52,737 nt of DNA from an uncultured Ruminococcus sp. (GCA_947169885.1 CAMVRM010000019.1:1-52737), one strand, 5' to 3'; counted from the stretch's first letter, positions 25,482 to 35,109 are shown. Notes: generated by a model not told the origin, from the sequence alone. Translations and numbers: made by a program.

Positions 25482-28187
25482 ATGAATTTCAAAAAAGTTA
25501 CCGCAGCTGTTTCTGCACTGGTGCTTACCGCAGGACTTGCAGCTGCAATGCCGCAGGATTCATCGGCTGTTCTGAGAGCAAGTGCAGCTTCTGACTATAA
25601 CTATGCAGAAGCGCTCCAGAAGTCAATGTTCTTCTATGAGGTACAGCAGTCGGGCGTTCTTCCTGAGTGGAACAACGTTCAGTGGAGAGATAACTCCATG
25701 GTAGACGAGGACGGCAACGAGACTGACTTCGTAAAAGGCGGCTGGTTCGACGCAGGCGACCACTTCAAGTTCACACTTACTAACGCTTACTCGGCTGCAA
25801 TGCTGGGCTGGGGCTATATCGAGTACAAGGACGCTGTTGACAAGGCAGGTCTGGGCGAGCTTTACCGCAACAACCTCAAATGGGGTCTTGACTACGTAAT
25901 GGCTTGCGATATGGGCAACGGAAAAATGGTCGGCACGATAGGTGACTTCACAGGCGGCTCGACTGACCACAACATCTGGTGCAGTGCCGAGGTTTATCTC
26001 CGCAAGCACCACCTCAACGGCGGCGACTGGGAACGCCCCTATGACATCATCGAGAACGCTTCGGTAGCAGGCATCTCTGCGGCTGCTCTTGCTGAGGGCT
26101 ACCTTATATATAAGGATAGCGACCCTGCTCAGGCTGCTCAGTACTTAAAGCACGCTAAGTCGCTGTTCGAGGGCGCTGACAAGATCAGAGATACTACGGA
26201 AAGAGGCGGCATGGGCAGTATGTACCCCACCTCCACATGGCTTGATGACTGTATGTATGCTGCACTGTGGCTCTATAAGGCTACGGGCGACAAGAGCTAT
26301 CTTGACAAGGTAGAAAAGGAATATATACCCAATTTCCCTACTGAGAGCCAGTCGACACAGTGGAAATATTCATGGGGTCTCTGCTGGGACGATACTACTC
26401 AGGCAGCTGCACTTCTCTATGCTCAGATAACAGGCAAGGAGGAGTGGATAAACCACATCGACAAGCATATCCGTTACTGGATGGGCGAAGGCGGCGCAGG
26501 AAAGGATATTAAGAACTTCGAGGGCAACATCACTGCTGACGGACTTTCTCACCTCACAGGCTGGGGTTCGCTGCGCCACGCTACCAACACCGCTTGGATA
26601 GCTAAACTCGCAAGCGATACTATCTTCAAGAACGATTCCGCAAAGGTGAAGAAATATAACGACTGGGCAGAGTCTCAGATGAACTACTGTTTCGGTGATA
26701 ACGCTCTCGGTCTGACTTATGTTCTCGGCATGGGCGAAAAGAACCCAATTGCTATCCACCACAGAACCGCTTCGGGTATCCACGATGACCACTGGAACAG
26801 TTTAGGTCTTGCATCGGGCGGTGATGAAGGCTGGCAGACTGAATATGCTCACACTCTCTACGGCGCACTTATCGGCGGTCCTAACAGTCAGGGCGAATAT
26901 GACATCGGCTCTGTCGGCGTTGGTCAGTATGAGTACACCGAAGTTGCGATCGACTACAACGCAGGCTACACCGCTGCACTCTGTGCTATGATCGCAGACC
27001 ACGGCGGAAATGCACTTGCAAACTTCCCCGAGAAGGAAACTCCCAAGTGGGCAGAGTGGGAAGTTGCTGCTGTTCTTAACGGTAAGGGCGACAGCTACTC
27101 CGAGATCAAGGCATGGGCTATGAACCACACCGCATGGCCTGCAAGAGTTGCTGAGGATATCGAGTACAGATATTACTTCGATGCTTCCGAGGTATTCAAG
27201 GCTGGTCTGACTATCGACAATATCAAGGTAGAGGGCAAGTCTCAGCAGTATCAGGCAGGCGCACAGGGCTATGCTGACGTAACAGGTCCTTATGTTTACG
27301 AAGGCGACCCCAGCGGCAATACACTTTATGCAAAGATCAAGTTCGAGGACGGTCGTGCTATCCAGCCGACAGGTCAGAGCGAGCACCGTGACGAAGTTCA
27401 GTTCAGAATCTCTATCCCCGATGCGATCGACGGCAAGTCCACAAAGGGTGCATGGGATCCCACAAATGACTGGTCTTACAACGGCGGTATCCCCACCGCA
27501 ACAGACCTGAAAAAGGCTGATTCGCTCAACGAGAATATGCCTATGTATGTAAACGGCGTTCTTGTTTGGGGTACTGAGCCTGACGGCACAAAGCCTACAA
27601 AGTCCGACTATGTATTCAAAAGAGACGGCGGAAACTCTCAGACTGTAACTGCTCCGACTATTTCCTACACTGCTCTTGACAGCAGCGTTAAACTTGACTG
27701 GACTTCTGTTTCGGGCGCAACAAAGTATTCTGTTGTTGGCTATGTAAACGGCAAGTGGACAAAGCTTGCTGAGACTTCGGGCACTTCTTACACCGTTAAG
27801 AACCTGACCGCAGGCACTAACTATAAGGTAGCAGTCGTTGCATATGTAAACGGCAGCTGGAACCTTGACTACTCCAATGCGATCACTGTTACTCCGAAGG
27901 CTGCTTCTGCAACATATCCTACAAACATCAAAGCTGAGTACAGCGAGCAGTATCATCAGGTAAGACTGACTTGGGACAAGGTAGCAGGTGCTGACAAGTA
28001 CGGCATCGCTGTTTATCTCTCGGGCAAGTGGAGAATACAGACCTCCGCTCTTACCACAAACTCGTTCACAACTCCTAAGAACCTCACTCCCGGCAAGAGC
28101 TACAAGGTAGCAGTTGCTGCAAGAGTAAACGGCGCTTGGGACACTGCAAACGCTATCAAGAATGCTGTAACTATTACTGTAAAGTAA
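25482..28187 (+). CDS. Secreted GH9 cellulase with CBM3c, Fn3-like module and CBM37
   Basis: The ATG at 25482 follows AAGGGAG by eight bases; the product is 901 residues. A signal peptide (to about 35) is followed by a GH9 (alpha/alpha)6 barrel: GGWFDAGDHFKF with catalytic Asp90/Asp93, SGIHDDHW, and YTEVAIDYNAGY with the proton donor E487. A CBM3c module (about 520-690) follows directly, the arrangement of processive endocellulases (GH9 theme B). An Fn3-like repeat (about 705-795; VKLDWTSVSGATKYSVVGY) and the CBM37-type module (YPTNIKAEYSEQYHQ to the end) complete the protein. CBM37 binds many polysaccharides and has been implicated in attaching R. albus enzymes to the cell surface. Monocistronic, with its own terminator. 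Confidence 0.93.
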   Translation: MNFKKVTAAVSALVLTAGLAAAMPQDSSAVLRASAASDYNYAEALQKSMFFYEVQQSGVLPEWNNVQWRDNSMVDEDGNETDFVKGGWFDAGDHFKFTLTNAYSAAMLGWGYIEYKDAVDKAGLGELYRNNLKWGLDYVMACDMGNGKMVGTIGDFTGGSTDHNIWCSAEVYLRKHHLNGGDWERPYDIIENASVAGISAAALAEGYLIYKDSDPAQAAQYLKHAKSLFEGADKIRDTTERGGMGSMYPTSTWLDDCMYAALWLYKATGDKSYLDKVEKEYIPNFPTESQSTQWKYSWGLCWDDTTQAAALLYAQITGKEEWINHIDKHIRYWMGEGGAGKDIKNFEGNITADGLSHLTGWGSLRHATNTAWIAKLASDTIFKNDSAKVKKYNDWAESQMNYCFGDNALGLTYVLGMGEKNPIAIHHRTASGIHDDHWNSLGLASGGDEGWQTEYAHTLYGALIGGPNSQGEYDIGSVGVGQYEYTEVAIDYNAGYTAALCAMIADHGGNALANFPEKETPKWAEWEVAAVLNGKGDSYSEIKAWAMNHTAWPARVAEDIEYRYYFDASEVFKAGLTIDNIKVEGKSQQYQAGAQGYADVTGPYVYEGDPSGNTLYAKIKFEDGRAIQPTGQSEHRDEVQFRISIPDAIDGKSTKGAWDPTNDWSYNGGIPTATDLKKADSLNENMPMYVNGVLVWGTEPDGTKPTKSDYVFKRDGGNSQTVTAPTISYTALDSSVKLDWTSVSGATKYSVVGYVNGKWTKLAETSGTSYTVKNLTAGTNYKVAVVAYVNGSWNLDYSNAITVTPKAASATYPTNIKAEYSEQYHQVRLTWDKVAGADKYGIAVYLSGKWRIQTSALTTNSFTTPKNLTPGKSYKVAVAARVNGAWDTANAIKNAVTITVK

Positions 28188-28222
28188 TAGAAGCGGCGTA
28201 AAACAACTCACTTAAAGCAGGG

Positions 28223-28262
28223 CAGGGCGCTCCCGAAAAACGGAGTGTCCTGTTTTGTTTTA
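28223..28262 (+). terminator. Terminator of the first GH9 gene
   Basis: GGGCGCTCC and GGAGTGTCC pair (with G-U pairs), followed by TGTTTTGTTTT. Confidence 0.75.
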
Positions 28263-28272
28263 TATGTTGAAG

Positions 28273-28286
28273 CTAAAACGTTTTAG
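28273..28286. promoter_or_regulatory. Perfect 14-bp palindrome upstream of the second GH9 gene
   Basis: CTAAAACGTTTTAG has the central CG and half-site length of LacI-family operators. An imperfect relative, CGAACGTTTG, lies at 28294-28303. Both are about 350 bp before the promoter at 28644, so regulation would have to act at a distance; the role is unproven. The 28287-28643 stretch otherwise contains no gene. Confidence 0.4.
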
Positions 28287-28643
28287 TGAAAATCGAACGT
28301 TTGTTCTCGATTTTACCTTTTTTTAGGAAAATAAAGCCGTTATTTACATAAAAGTCTCCGATTTTTCCATATAATTACAGCAGGCGGCAGATGAGTGGTG
28401 TGCAAAATGTTCATATTGTGTAATATTCTGTTAAAAATGCGCAAACGATTTCGGCACTGTTTTGCGTGTTAGTAAAATACGTAAAAATAAGAATTTGTTA
28501 GCGTTTTCAAGGGGTCGGAGACAATGTTAATATGGCGTTAATACGACGTTTTTATAGAATCGACAGTATTTACGAAACAGTTGTTAAAGTGCATAATAAC
28601 AGACAAGCAGATTTGTCATAGTTAATGAATTTTACGAAAGCTC

Positions 28644-28672
28644 TTGACTTTTTTTGGGCTATAAGTTATAAT
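28644..28672 (+). promoter_or_regulatory. Promoter of the second GH9 gene
   Basis: TTGACT (28644-28649), 17-bp spacer, TATAAT (28667-28672). The resulting untranslated leader is about 137 bases, unusually long, and could fold. Confidence 0.85.
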
Positions 28673-28816
28673 ATAAATGGTAAGAAAAAAGGACACAGTG
28701 CGAGCTCGGATGAGCAGCCTTTTTTCAGGATACCAAAGCCTATAACAGCAGCGAAAACCTTTAATGCTGCGTTATGTACGTAACAACTTTTAATCATTTC
28801 AGGGAGGGTTAATTCA

Positions 28817-31800
28817 ATGCACGCAAGAATCAACAAGAAAATTGCTAGCGGAATCATGGCAGCAGCTATGACAATGTCAATGGCTCCTACCAATGTTTTT
28901 GCAGGTCAGCAGCTTGGTCAGAACGACTTTGATGCAGGCGTAGGTCTGCCTTGGCACACCTGCGAGACCAACCCCGCTAAGCAGACATTCGACATCTCGG
29001 GCGGTACTTACAACGTAACCATCAAGAACAACGATGGTCCTGAGTCCAGATGGGATCTTCAGCTTCGTCACAGAGGCTTAAAGATCGAGCAGGGTCACAC
29101 CTACAAGGTTCACTGGGAAGTTAACGCTTCTACCGCTGGTGAGATGTACACCAAGATCGGTAACTACGGCGGAACTGTTGAAGTATGGCACAACAACTCG
29201 GGTGCAAGCGACTTCGATCAGAAGTGGAGCTGCGTTAAGATCAACGCAGGCAAGAACTCCTTCGATGCTGAGTTCACTGCTTCTAAGACCGTAGAAGTTG
29301 CTGAGTGGGCATTCCACTACGGTGGCAAGGGTCAGTTTCAGGATGTTGACTGCTTCCCCAACAACACTGTCCTCAAGTTCGATAACCTTTCTCTTATCGA
29401 CGTAACTTCTAATGTAAATGACTGGGATACTTCCAACGAAATGGGCGTTGTAAGACCTGAGAGCAACGTTCGTCTCAACCAGATCGGTTACTATCCTAAG
29501 CTCACTAAGAAGGCTTCTTATGTAACAGATGCTTCTTCTGCTCTTGCATTCGAGATCCGCAATACTTCCGGCAAGACTGTTTACACAGGCAAGACCACTG
29601 TTTTCGGTACTGACCCTGATTCGGGCACAGGTGCGAACACAACTGTACAGATCGGCGATGAGACTGTTGCTAGACTGAAAGACTCCGGTAAGTATGTTCA
29701 CATTATCGACTTCTCCAAGTTCACTACTCCCGGTGAGTACACTATCTTCGTTAAGGATACCGTTGGTGTAAGCGGCACTCAGGTTCTTCTGAACAAGGGC
29801 GCTAACGATACCTATATGAGCGGCGACAAGGTTCTCTGGAAGAATCCTCAGACCGGCAAGGTATTCACAATGAACGAGAGCCACACCTTCAGAATAGATA
29901 ACAATATCTATGACACTGGTCTGCTCAAGAATGCAATGAACTACTACTATCAGAACCGTTCGGGCGTTCCGATAGAGTCTCAGTACATCACCTCCGGCGA
30001 TGCTTCTACACTTTCTCACACCAAGTATGGTCACAACCCCGACACTGCTTATGTTCAGTCCAAGTGGGTCAAGTCCTATGCTGCTGATGCTTCTGACGTT
30101 GAGAAGACAAAGACTATTGATGGTACAGGCGGTTGGTACGATGCCGGTGACCACGGTAAATACGTAGTTAACGGCGGTATCTCCGTATGGACACTTCAGA
30201 ACGCTTATGAGTTCACTAAGAAGAACGGCAACGATGCTAAGTGGAAAAATGGCACTATCGCTATCCCTGAGAACGATAATGATGCTCCTGACATTCTGGA
30301 CGAAGCAAGAGTTGAACTCGAGTGGATGTTCAAGATGATCGACGAGAACGGCTTCGTATATCACAAGCTCCACGACCACAAGTGGACTGGTCTTGCTACC
30401 AAGTCTTGGGACTATGACAAGGAGACCATGGAGAACGGCGAAAAGGGCTGGGGCACTGTTCGTATAGTTAAGCCTGCAACCTACGCTGCTACATTCAACA
30501 TGATCGCTTGCGCTGCACAGGCTGCACGTCTGTGGAAGGGTATTGATGATACTTTTGCTAACGAGTGCCTTGCTCACGCTAAGACTAGCTGGAACGCTAT
30601 CATTGCTAAGGAAAGCAAGTGGAATATCAAGACGGGCGACTCCGAGACCGATCCTTACTTCGCTCCTCTGGATCAGGCTATCGGCGGCGGTGCTTACGGT
30701 GATACCTACGTAGGCGATGATGCTTACTGGGCAGCTTGCGAACTTTTCGCTACAACAGGCGATACTACTTACTACAACTTCCTCAAGAAGTACAAGAATC
30801 CTAACGATACCTCCGAGAATGATAAGGCATTCAGCCTGACCACTAACCTCGGCGGCGGCGAGAACAACGGTTCGTTCAGCTCGTTCAACTGGGGCTGCAC
30901 TTCCGGTCTCGGAACTCTGTCTCTCTACCTGAGCGACAAGACTTCCTCTGCTGATAAGGCTACTATCAAGAAGTCTATCACTACTGCCGGTGATGCTTAC
31001 CTCAGCCAGATGAAGAAAGAGGGTATGGGCGTTCCTTACAAGGAGGCTATATTCGAGGACAGCGTTAACATCGGTGCAGGCATCAAGGTTAAGGGTTATG
31101 AGTGGGGTTCCAACTCCTTCGTAATCAACAACGCTATGGTTCTTGCTTACGCTTATGACATAGATCACAAGACAGGCGGCAAGTACATCGACGGTGCTAC
31201 TCAGGCTCTCGACTACATCTACGGACGTAACGGTCTGGGCTTCTCTTATGTTTCCGGCTACGGCGACAAGTTCATGGAGTGGCCTCACCACAGATTCTGG
31301 TCCAATGGTGTTGATCCTACCTTCCCGAAGGCTCCTGCTGGCGTTCTCTCCGGCGGTCCTGGCGCAGGTATGCAGGATCCTTACATCGGCGGTCTTGGCT
31401 ACAAGAGAGGCACTCTTGCTAACCAGAAGTGCTACGTTGATAACGCAGAGTCTTGGTCTGTAAACGAAGTTACTATTAACTGGAACGCTCCTCTGGTTTG
31501 GATGAGCACATTCATGCTCGACGAAGCTCCTAAGGCTGACACTGTTAGCGAAGATGATACTACTCCTACATATCCTACCAACATCAAGGTAGAGTACAGT
31601 GAGCAGTATCACCAGATGAGATTCACATGGGATAAGGTTGCTGGCGCTGACAAATACGGTATCGCAGTTCTCCTCGCTGGTAAGTGGAGAATCCAGACCT
31701 CCAGCATCACAACCAACTCCTACACTTCTCCTAAGAACATGACTCCCGGCAAGACCTACAAGGTTGCTATCGCTGCAAGAGTAAATGGTACTTGGGATAC

Positions 31801-31843
31801 CGCAAACGCTATCAAGAACGCTGTAACTGTTACTGTTAAGTAA
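28817..31843 (+). CDS. Secreted CBM4-Ig-GH9-CBM37 cellulase (Cel9B-like)
   Basis: A 1008-residue enzyme starting behind AGGGAGG. After the signal peptide (1-29) comes a CBM4-type beta-sandwich (about 30-195), then an Ig-like module (about 215-310; VRLNQIGYYPKLTKKASYV). The GH9 domain (about 330-905) has GGWYDAGDHGKYV (D442, D445), WPHHRFW and WSVNEVTINWNAPLVW (proton donor E884). The C-terminal 90 residues are a CBM37 module nearly identical to those of the other cellulases here. This modular order is that described for R. albus Cel9B, a processive endoglucanase lost in adhesion-defective mutants; orthology is inferred from architecture. Codon usage is strongly biased to T- and C-ending codons, suggesting high expression. 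Own promoter and terminator. Confidence 0.94.
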   Translation: MHARINKKIASGIMAAAMTMSMAPTNVFAGQQLGQNDFDAGVGLPWHTCETNPAKQTFDISGGTYNVTIKNNDGPESRWDLQLRHRGLKIEQGHTYKVHWEVNASTAGEMYTKIGNYGGTVEVWHNNSGASDFDQKWSCVKINAGKNSFDAEFTASKTVEVAEWAFHYGGKGQFQDVDCFPNNTVLKFDNLSLIDVTSNVNDWDTSNEMGVVRPESNVRLNQIGYYPKLTKKASYVTDASSALAFEIRNTSGKTVYTGKTTVFGTDPDSGTGANTTVQIGDETVARLKDSGKYVHIIDFSKFTTPGEYTIFVKDTVGVSGTQVLLNKGANDTYMSGDKVLWKNPQTGKVFTMNESHTFRIDNNIYDTGLLKNAMNYYYQNRSGVPIESQYITSGDASTLSHTKYGHNPDTAYVQSKWVKSYAADASDVEKTKTIDGTGGWYDAGDHGKYVVNGGISVWTLQNAYEFTKKNGNDAKWKNGTIAIPENDNDAPDILDEARVELEWMFKMIDENGFVYHKLHDHKWTGLATKSWDYDKETMENGEKGWGTVRIVKPATYAATFNMIACAAQAARLWKGIDDTFANECLAHAKTSWNAIIAKESKWNIKTGDSETDPYFAPLDQAIGGGAYGDTYVGDDAYWAACELFATTGDTTYYNFLKKYKNPNDTSENDKAFSLTTNLGGGENNGSFSSFNWGCTSGLGTLSLYLSDKTSSADKATIKKSITTAGDAYLSQMKKEGMGVPYKEAIFEDSVNIGAGIKVKGYEWGSNSFVINNAMVLAYAYDIDHKTGGKYIDGATQALDYIYGRNGLGFSYVSGYGDKFMEWPHHRFWSNGVDPTFPKAPAGVLSGGPGAGMQDPYIGGLGYKRGTLANQKCYVDNAESWSVNEVTINWNAPLVWMSTFMLDEAPKADTVSEDDTTPTYPTNIKVEYSEQYHQMRFTWDKVAGADKYGIAVLLAGKWRIQTSSITTNSYTSPKNMTPGKTYKVAIAARVNGTWDTANAIKNAVTVTVK

Positions 31844-31879
31844 TTCAGGCGCTTGAAAGCTAATATCCGATCATAATAA

Positions 31880-31917
31880 GACCGGCAGTTTCGGAAACGA
31901 AGCTGTCGGTTTTTTTG
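31880..31917 (+). terminator. Terminator of the second GH9 gene
   Basis: GACCGGCAGTTTCG, GAAA loop, CGAAGCTGTCGGT (G-U pairs), then seven T. Confidence 0.9.
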
Positions 31918-31998
31918 TGATTATCCACAAATCAAAAGTCACTGAATTGTGATGTTTAGAAAAAACGAAAAAAGTTTATACACAGCCGTCTTTTAAGC

Positions 31999-32027
31999 TT
32001 GACAATTATAATTGATTATGGTAAAAT
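31999..32027 (+). promoter_or_regulatory. Promoter of gshA
   Basis: TTGACA (31999-32004), 17-bp spacer, TAAAAT (32022-32027). Confidence 0.8.
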
Positions 32028-32075
32028 ATAAATCATAGTTAGTTGATAGGCTAAGTAATAAAAGGCGGTGCAGGT

Positions 32076-33233
32076 ATGAAAAACGAACTATTTTATAAAG
32101 GAAGCTTCGGTCTTGAACGTGAAACATTGCGTGTTGATAAAAACGGTCGGCTCGCTCAGACGGCACATCCCTTTTCAGAGGGCGAAAACAGCGGCATCAC
32201 TCGGGATTTCTGCGAAAATCAGATCGAACTTATCACCCCTGTCTGCAAGAGCGTTTCGGAAGCTGTCGCTGAACTGGAAAAACTTGACGGGATCGTGAGG
32301 AAAAAACTTGACAGCATTGGCGAAAGCCTTTGGATCTACTCAAACCCTCCGCATTTTGACAGCGAGGACGAAATACCGATCGCTGATTTCTCGGGCGAAC
32401 ACTCGGGAAAGACTCACTACCGCAGACAGCTTGGCTCACGCTACGGGAAAAAGCTCATGACGTTTTCGGGCGTGCATTTCAACTTTTCTTTCGATGACAG
32501 ATACCTGAAAACCCTTTGCAGCGGCGATTTTGACGAGTGGAGAAATGATTTTTACCTCCGCTTGTATAAGCAGCTGAGCGTTCACAGCTGGCTGCCGCTC
32601 CTGCTCACCGCCGCAAGCCCGATCTATGATCGCTCGCTGGACATTGACGGCGGACACGGCGCAGTTCTCGGAAAGTACGCATCGGTCAGAAACAGCGAAC
32701 GTGGTTACTGGAATAGTTTTGTCCCTGTATTGGAGTTCGATAGTCTCGGCAGTTTTGTCAAAAGTATCGAGCGTTACGTCCAAAACGGTCAGCTTTTCTC
32801 GGCGAGTGAACTCTATCTTCCTGTGCGTTTGAAGCCGAAAGGGGTCAACCACATCAGTAATTTCAATAACGGTGTTAGCCATATAGAACTCAGAATGCTT
32901 GACCTTAATCCAACTTTGCCGCTGGGTGTGGACGAGACTGATCTGGAATTTCTGCATCTGCTCATCATGTACCTGTCCCGTCAGGAGGACTTTGACTTCT
33001 CGCCCGAACTGCAAAAACAGGCGGTCGAGAACCACCGAAATGCGTCTCTTTATGACCTTGACGGCGTGGAGATCGGCGGTGTTCCGATACTTAAAAAAGC
33101 GGCTGAGATACTTGACGATATGGCGGCGTTTTTCAGCGGCGATAGCTCTGCGAGAGAAATAATTTCCGCAGAGTTCTCAAAGCTCGATAACAGACTCAGC
33201 GAGCGTGTAACTTTGTCATGCGCCTGCGTTTGA
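32076..33233 (+). CDS. gshA: Glutamate-cysteine ligase (GshA type)
   Basis: Makes gamma-glutamylcysteine from glutamate, cysteine and ATP. The 385-residue protein carries the core of the proteobacterial-type GshA family: FGLERETLRVDKNGRLA at the N-terminus (glutamate/ATP-binding Glu residues), ENQIELITPV, YRRQLGSRYGKKLMTFSGVHFNFSF and NNGVSHIELRMLDLNP. It is shorter than E. coli GshA (518 residues) and lacks the second, GshB-like half of bifunctional GshF, so full glutathione synthesis would need another gene. Position at the head of a sulfur gene cluster suggests that cysteine made by the neighbouring enzymes is stored as gamma-glutamylcysteine or glutathione. It has its own promoter and a terminator at 33283-33321. 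RBS: AAAGGCGGTG before the ATG. Confidence 0.88.
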   Translation: MKNELFYKGSFGLERETLRVDKNGRLAQTAHPFSEGENSGITRDFCENQIELITPVCKSVSEAVAELEKLDGIVRKKLDSIGESLWIYSNPPHFDSEDEIPIADFSGEHSGKTHYRRQLGSRYGKKLMTFSGVHFNFSFDDRYLKTLCSGDFDEWRNDFYLRLYKQLSVHSWLPLLLTAASPIYDRSLDIDGGHGAVLGKYASVRNSERGYWNSFVPVLEFDSLGSFVKSIERYVQNGQLFSASELYLPVRLKPKGVNHISNFNNGVSHIELRMLDLNPTLPLGVDETDLEFLHLLIMYLSRQEDFDFSPELQKQAVENHRNASLYDLDGVEIGGVPILKKAAEILDDMAAFFSGDSSAREIISAEFSKLDNRLSERVTLSCACV

Positions 33234-33248
33234 ACTGAATATTTAAAT

Positions 33249-33262
33249 TGACAACGTTCTCA
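33249..33262. promoter_or_regulatory. LacI-type operator copy 1 (metY region)
   Basis: TGACAACGTTCTCA, a two-mismatch version of the palindrome TGATAACGTTATCA. It lies just after gshA, upstream of the gshA terminator. Confidence 0.5.
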
Positions 33263-33282
33263 TACCAACCCTTTTATACGTT

Positions 33283-33321
33283 CTCTTGTCGGCGCTCATG
33301 CTGACAAGAGGGCGCTTTTTT
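33283..33321 (+). terminator. Terminator of gshA
   Basis: CTCTTGTC (33283-33290) pairs with GACAAGAG (33303-33310); GGCGC and six T follow. Confidence 0.75.
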
Positions 33322-33356
33322 GGGGTGAATTTTAGGCGTTATATAGAAATTTGATG

Positions 33357-33370
33357 TGATAACGTTATCG
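33357..33370. promoter_or_regulatory. LacI-type operator copy 2 (metY region)
   Basis: TGATAACGTTATCG, one mismatch from the perfect palindrome. Its centre is 108 bp from copy 1 and 105 bp from copy 3, close to ten helical turns each. Confidence 0.65.
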
Positions 33371-33461
33371 TAATAAATAAAAATTATATCGTTTCGGCGG
33401 TTTGAAATGCGGGCTGACGGCACAAGTTACGGTCGTTTTGTGCCTTATCCATAGGCTGGCG

Positions 33462-33475
33462 TGCTAACGTTATCA
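33462..33475. promoter_or_regulatory. LacI-type operator copy 3, proximal (metY)
   Basis: TGCTAACGTTATCA ends exactly 10 bp before the -35 box of metY. The same spacing is found before mccB. Confidence 0.7.
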
Positions 33476-33485
33476 CGAAATATCA

Positions 33486-33514
33486 TTGACCTTTTCGGCA
33501 GTTTAGGTTAAACT
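33486..33514 (+). promoter_or_regulatory. Promoter of metY
   Basis: TTGACC (33486-33491), 17-bp spacer, TAAACT (33509-33514). Confidence 0.7.
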
Positions 33515-33550
33515 GGAAACATCGAAATTGAACCGAAAGGAATGGTCAGA

Positions 33551-34840
33551 ATGGCAGAATTAAAATTTGACACAAGAAAGATCAGGGCAGGCTATGAGCC
33601 GTCCGACAACAATCAGGCGGTTTCGCCCCCGATCTATCAGACGGCTTCTTACGATTTCAGGGACACTCAGCACGCCCAGAACCTGTTCACCTATAAGGAG
33701 GCAGGCTATCTTTACACCCGTGTGGGCAACCCGACCGTGACTTATTTTGCGGAGAGGGTCAAGGCGCTTGACGGTGCGAAAAACGTTGTTGCGGTCGGCT
33801 CGGGAATGGCGGCGATAAGCTACACACTGCTGAACCTTGCGGCAAAGGGCGGCACTATCCTTGCTTCGCCTTACGTTTACGGCGGCACGATCGACGCTTT
33901 CGACAGGCTTTTCCCCGAACTGGGCGTGAACATCAAGATAACCGATGCGGTCCTTGACCCCGAAAAGCTTGAAGCGGAACTGACCGATGATGTCAAGGCA
34001 GTCTATGTTGAGTCGATTAGCAATCCGAACGCTTACCTGCTGGACATCGACGCTATCTCGGAAGTGGCGCACAAACATGGCGTTCCCGTGGTGGTCGACA
34101 ACACGCTTGCAACGCCTTATCTGTACAGACCCTTTGAACACGGCGCAGACATCGTGGTCTATTCCGCAACGAAGTCGCTGACAGGTCACGGCAACATCAT
34201 CGCAGGTCTTATCCTCGACAACGGCGACATGAGCCTTTACACGAAGGAGCGTTATCCGCAGTTTTTCGAGCCGATCGTTATGCTGGGCGGCAAGTCGCCT
34301 GCGGACATTTTCCCTGACAACTACTTCATTTTCCGTGCAACACTGGTCTATCTGAACCTGCTGGGTGCGGCGCTTTCACCGCAGGACGCTTATCTTGGAA
34401 TAATCGGGCTGGAAACGCTTTCGGAGCGTGTTGCAAAGCAGACGAAAAACGCAGAGAAGCTGGTCAAATATCTTGAAAACAGTCCTGCGGTCGAGTGGGT
34501 GCGTCACCCGAGTGCCGAGAATTACAAGTTCAAGGCGCTTGCGGAGAAGCATCTGCCTAACGGCGGCGGCGGAGTGCTTTCGTTCGGGATAAAGGGCACG
34601 GCGGAGCAGGAAGCGGAGTTCCTGAACAACATCAAGCTGTTCCACTATCATGTCAATCTGGGCGATGCAAGGTCGCTTATCGTTGATTCGCCGAATACAA
34701 CTCATAGTGAGCTTAACGATGAAGAATTTGTGCTTGCGGACATTCCGAAGAATTTGATAAGAATTTCAGCAGGACTGGAAGATGCGGAAGACCTGATAGC
34801 TGATCTGGAGCAAGCGTTCAAAGCAGCAGGACTACTATAA
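33551..34840 (+). CDS. metY: O-acetylhomoserine sulfhydrylase (MetY family, PLP enzyme)
   Basis: Fixes sulfide or methanethiol onto O-acetylhomoserine, giving homocysteine or, with methanethiol, methionine directly. The 429-residue protein has the Cys/Met-metabolism PLP fold with Schiff-base lysine K208 (YSATKSLTGHGN). Other family motifs are SPPIYQTASYDF, GNPTVTYFAERVKALDGAKN and the long C-terminal FHYHVNLGDARSLIVDSPNTTHS typical of MetY rather than MetB/MetC. I prefer ATG 33551 over 33542 because AAAGGA then sits nine bases upstream. Three operator-like palindromes lie ahead of its promoter. Clustering with a nitrogenase-like reductase suggests its substrate here is methanethiol, which is inference. 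Confidence 0.9.
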   Translation: MAELKFDTRKIRAGYEPSDNNQAVSPPIYQTASYDFRDTQHAQNLFTYKEAGYLYTRVGNPTVTYFAERVKALDGAKNVVAVGSGMAAISYTLLNLAAKGGTILASPYVYGGTIDAFDRLFPELGVNIKITDAVLDPEKLEAELTDDVKAVYVESISNPNAYLLDIDAISEVAHKHGVPVVVDNTLATPYLYRPFEHGADIVVYSATKSLTGHGNIIAGLILDNGDMSLYTKERYPQFFEPIVMLGGKSPADIFPDNYFIFRATLVYLNLLGAALSPQDAYLGIIGLETLSERVAKQTKNAEKLVKYLENSPAVEWVRHPSAENYKFKALAEKHLPNGGGGVLSFGIKGTAEQEAEFLNNIKLFHYHVNLGDARSLIVDSPNTTHSELNDEEFVLADIPKNLIRISAGLEDAEDLIADLEQAFKAAGLL

Positions 34841-35109
34841 AAAATAAGTTCAAAACAACTGACCCGTGTTCGCCAGAGATTCAAAAGTCTTTGGAAAGAG
34901 AGTCCAGAGGGAATAACCTTTCTTCAGAAAGGTTTTCCCTTTGGTGGGAGTTTCGCCTTAGCTGCGCACGGCAAGGCAAAGTCCTCATTCGCCCCCATGG
35001 ACACTGCACGTAACTGATGAACAAGTTCATTATGCCTCTGAAATCGAACTGTTTATCAAAAACGTTCAAAAAACTCCTCACCCAAAGGCGATTATTTACA
35101 ATTTGACTA
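34841..35109. repeat. Intergenic repeat region with long hairpin
   Basis: CCAGAGGGAAT-AACCTTTC, TTCA loop, GAAAGGTT-TTCCCTTTGG (34904-34943) forms a 19-bp interrupted stem and could terminate metY. Further on, GGCAAAGTCCTCATTCGCCCC (34975-34995, 21 bp) is repeated in reverse complement at the very end of the window (52716-52736), so this looks like a dispersed repeat unit. Confidence 0.5.

Noticed and set aside
29078-31612. Very long open frame (844 codons) antisense to the second GH9 gene, and similar ones opposite the first GH9 gene and the surface protein
   Set aside because: They lack ribosome-binding sites and domain resemblance and lie exactly opposite highly expressed genes whose codon bias avoids stops on the other strand.
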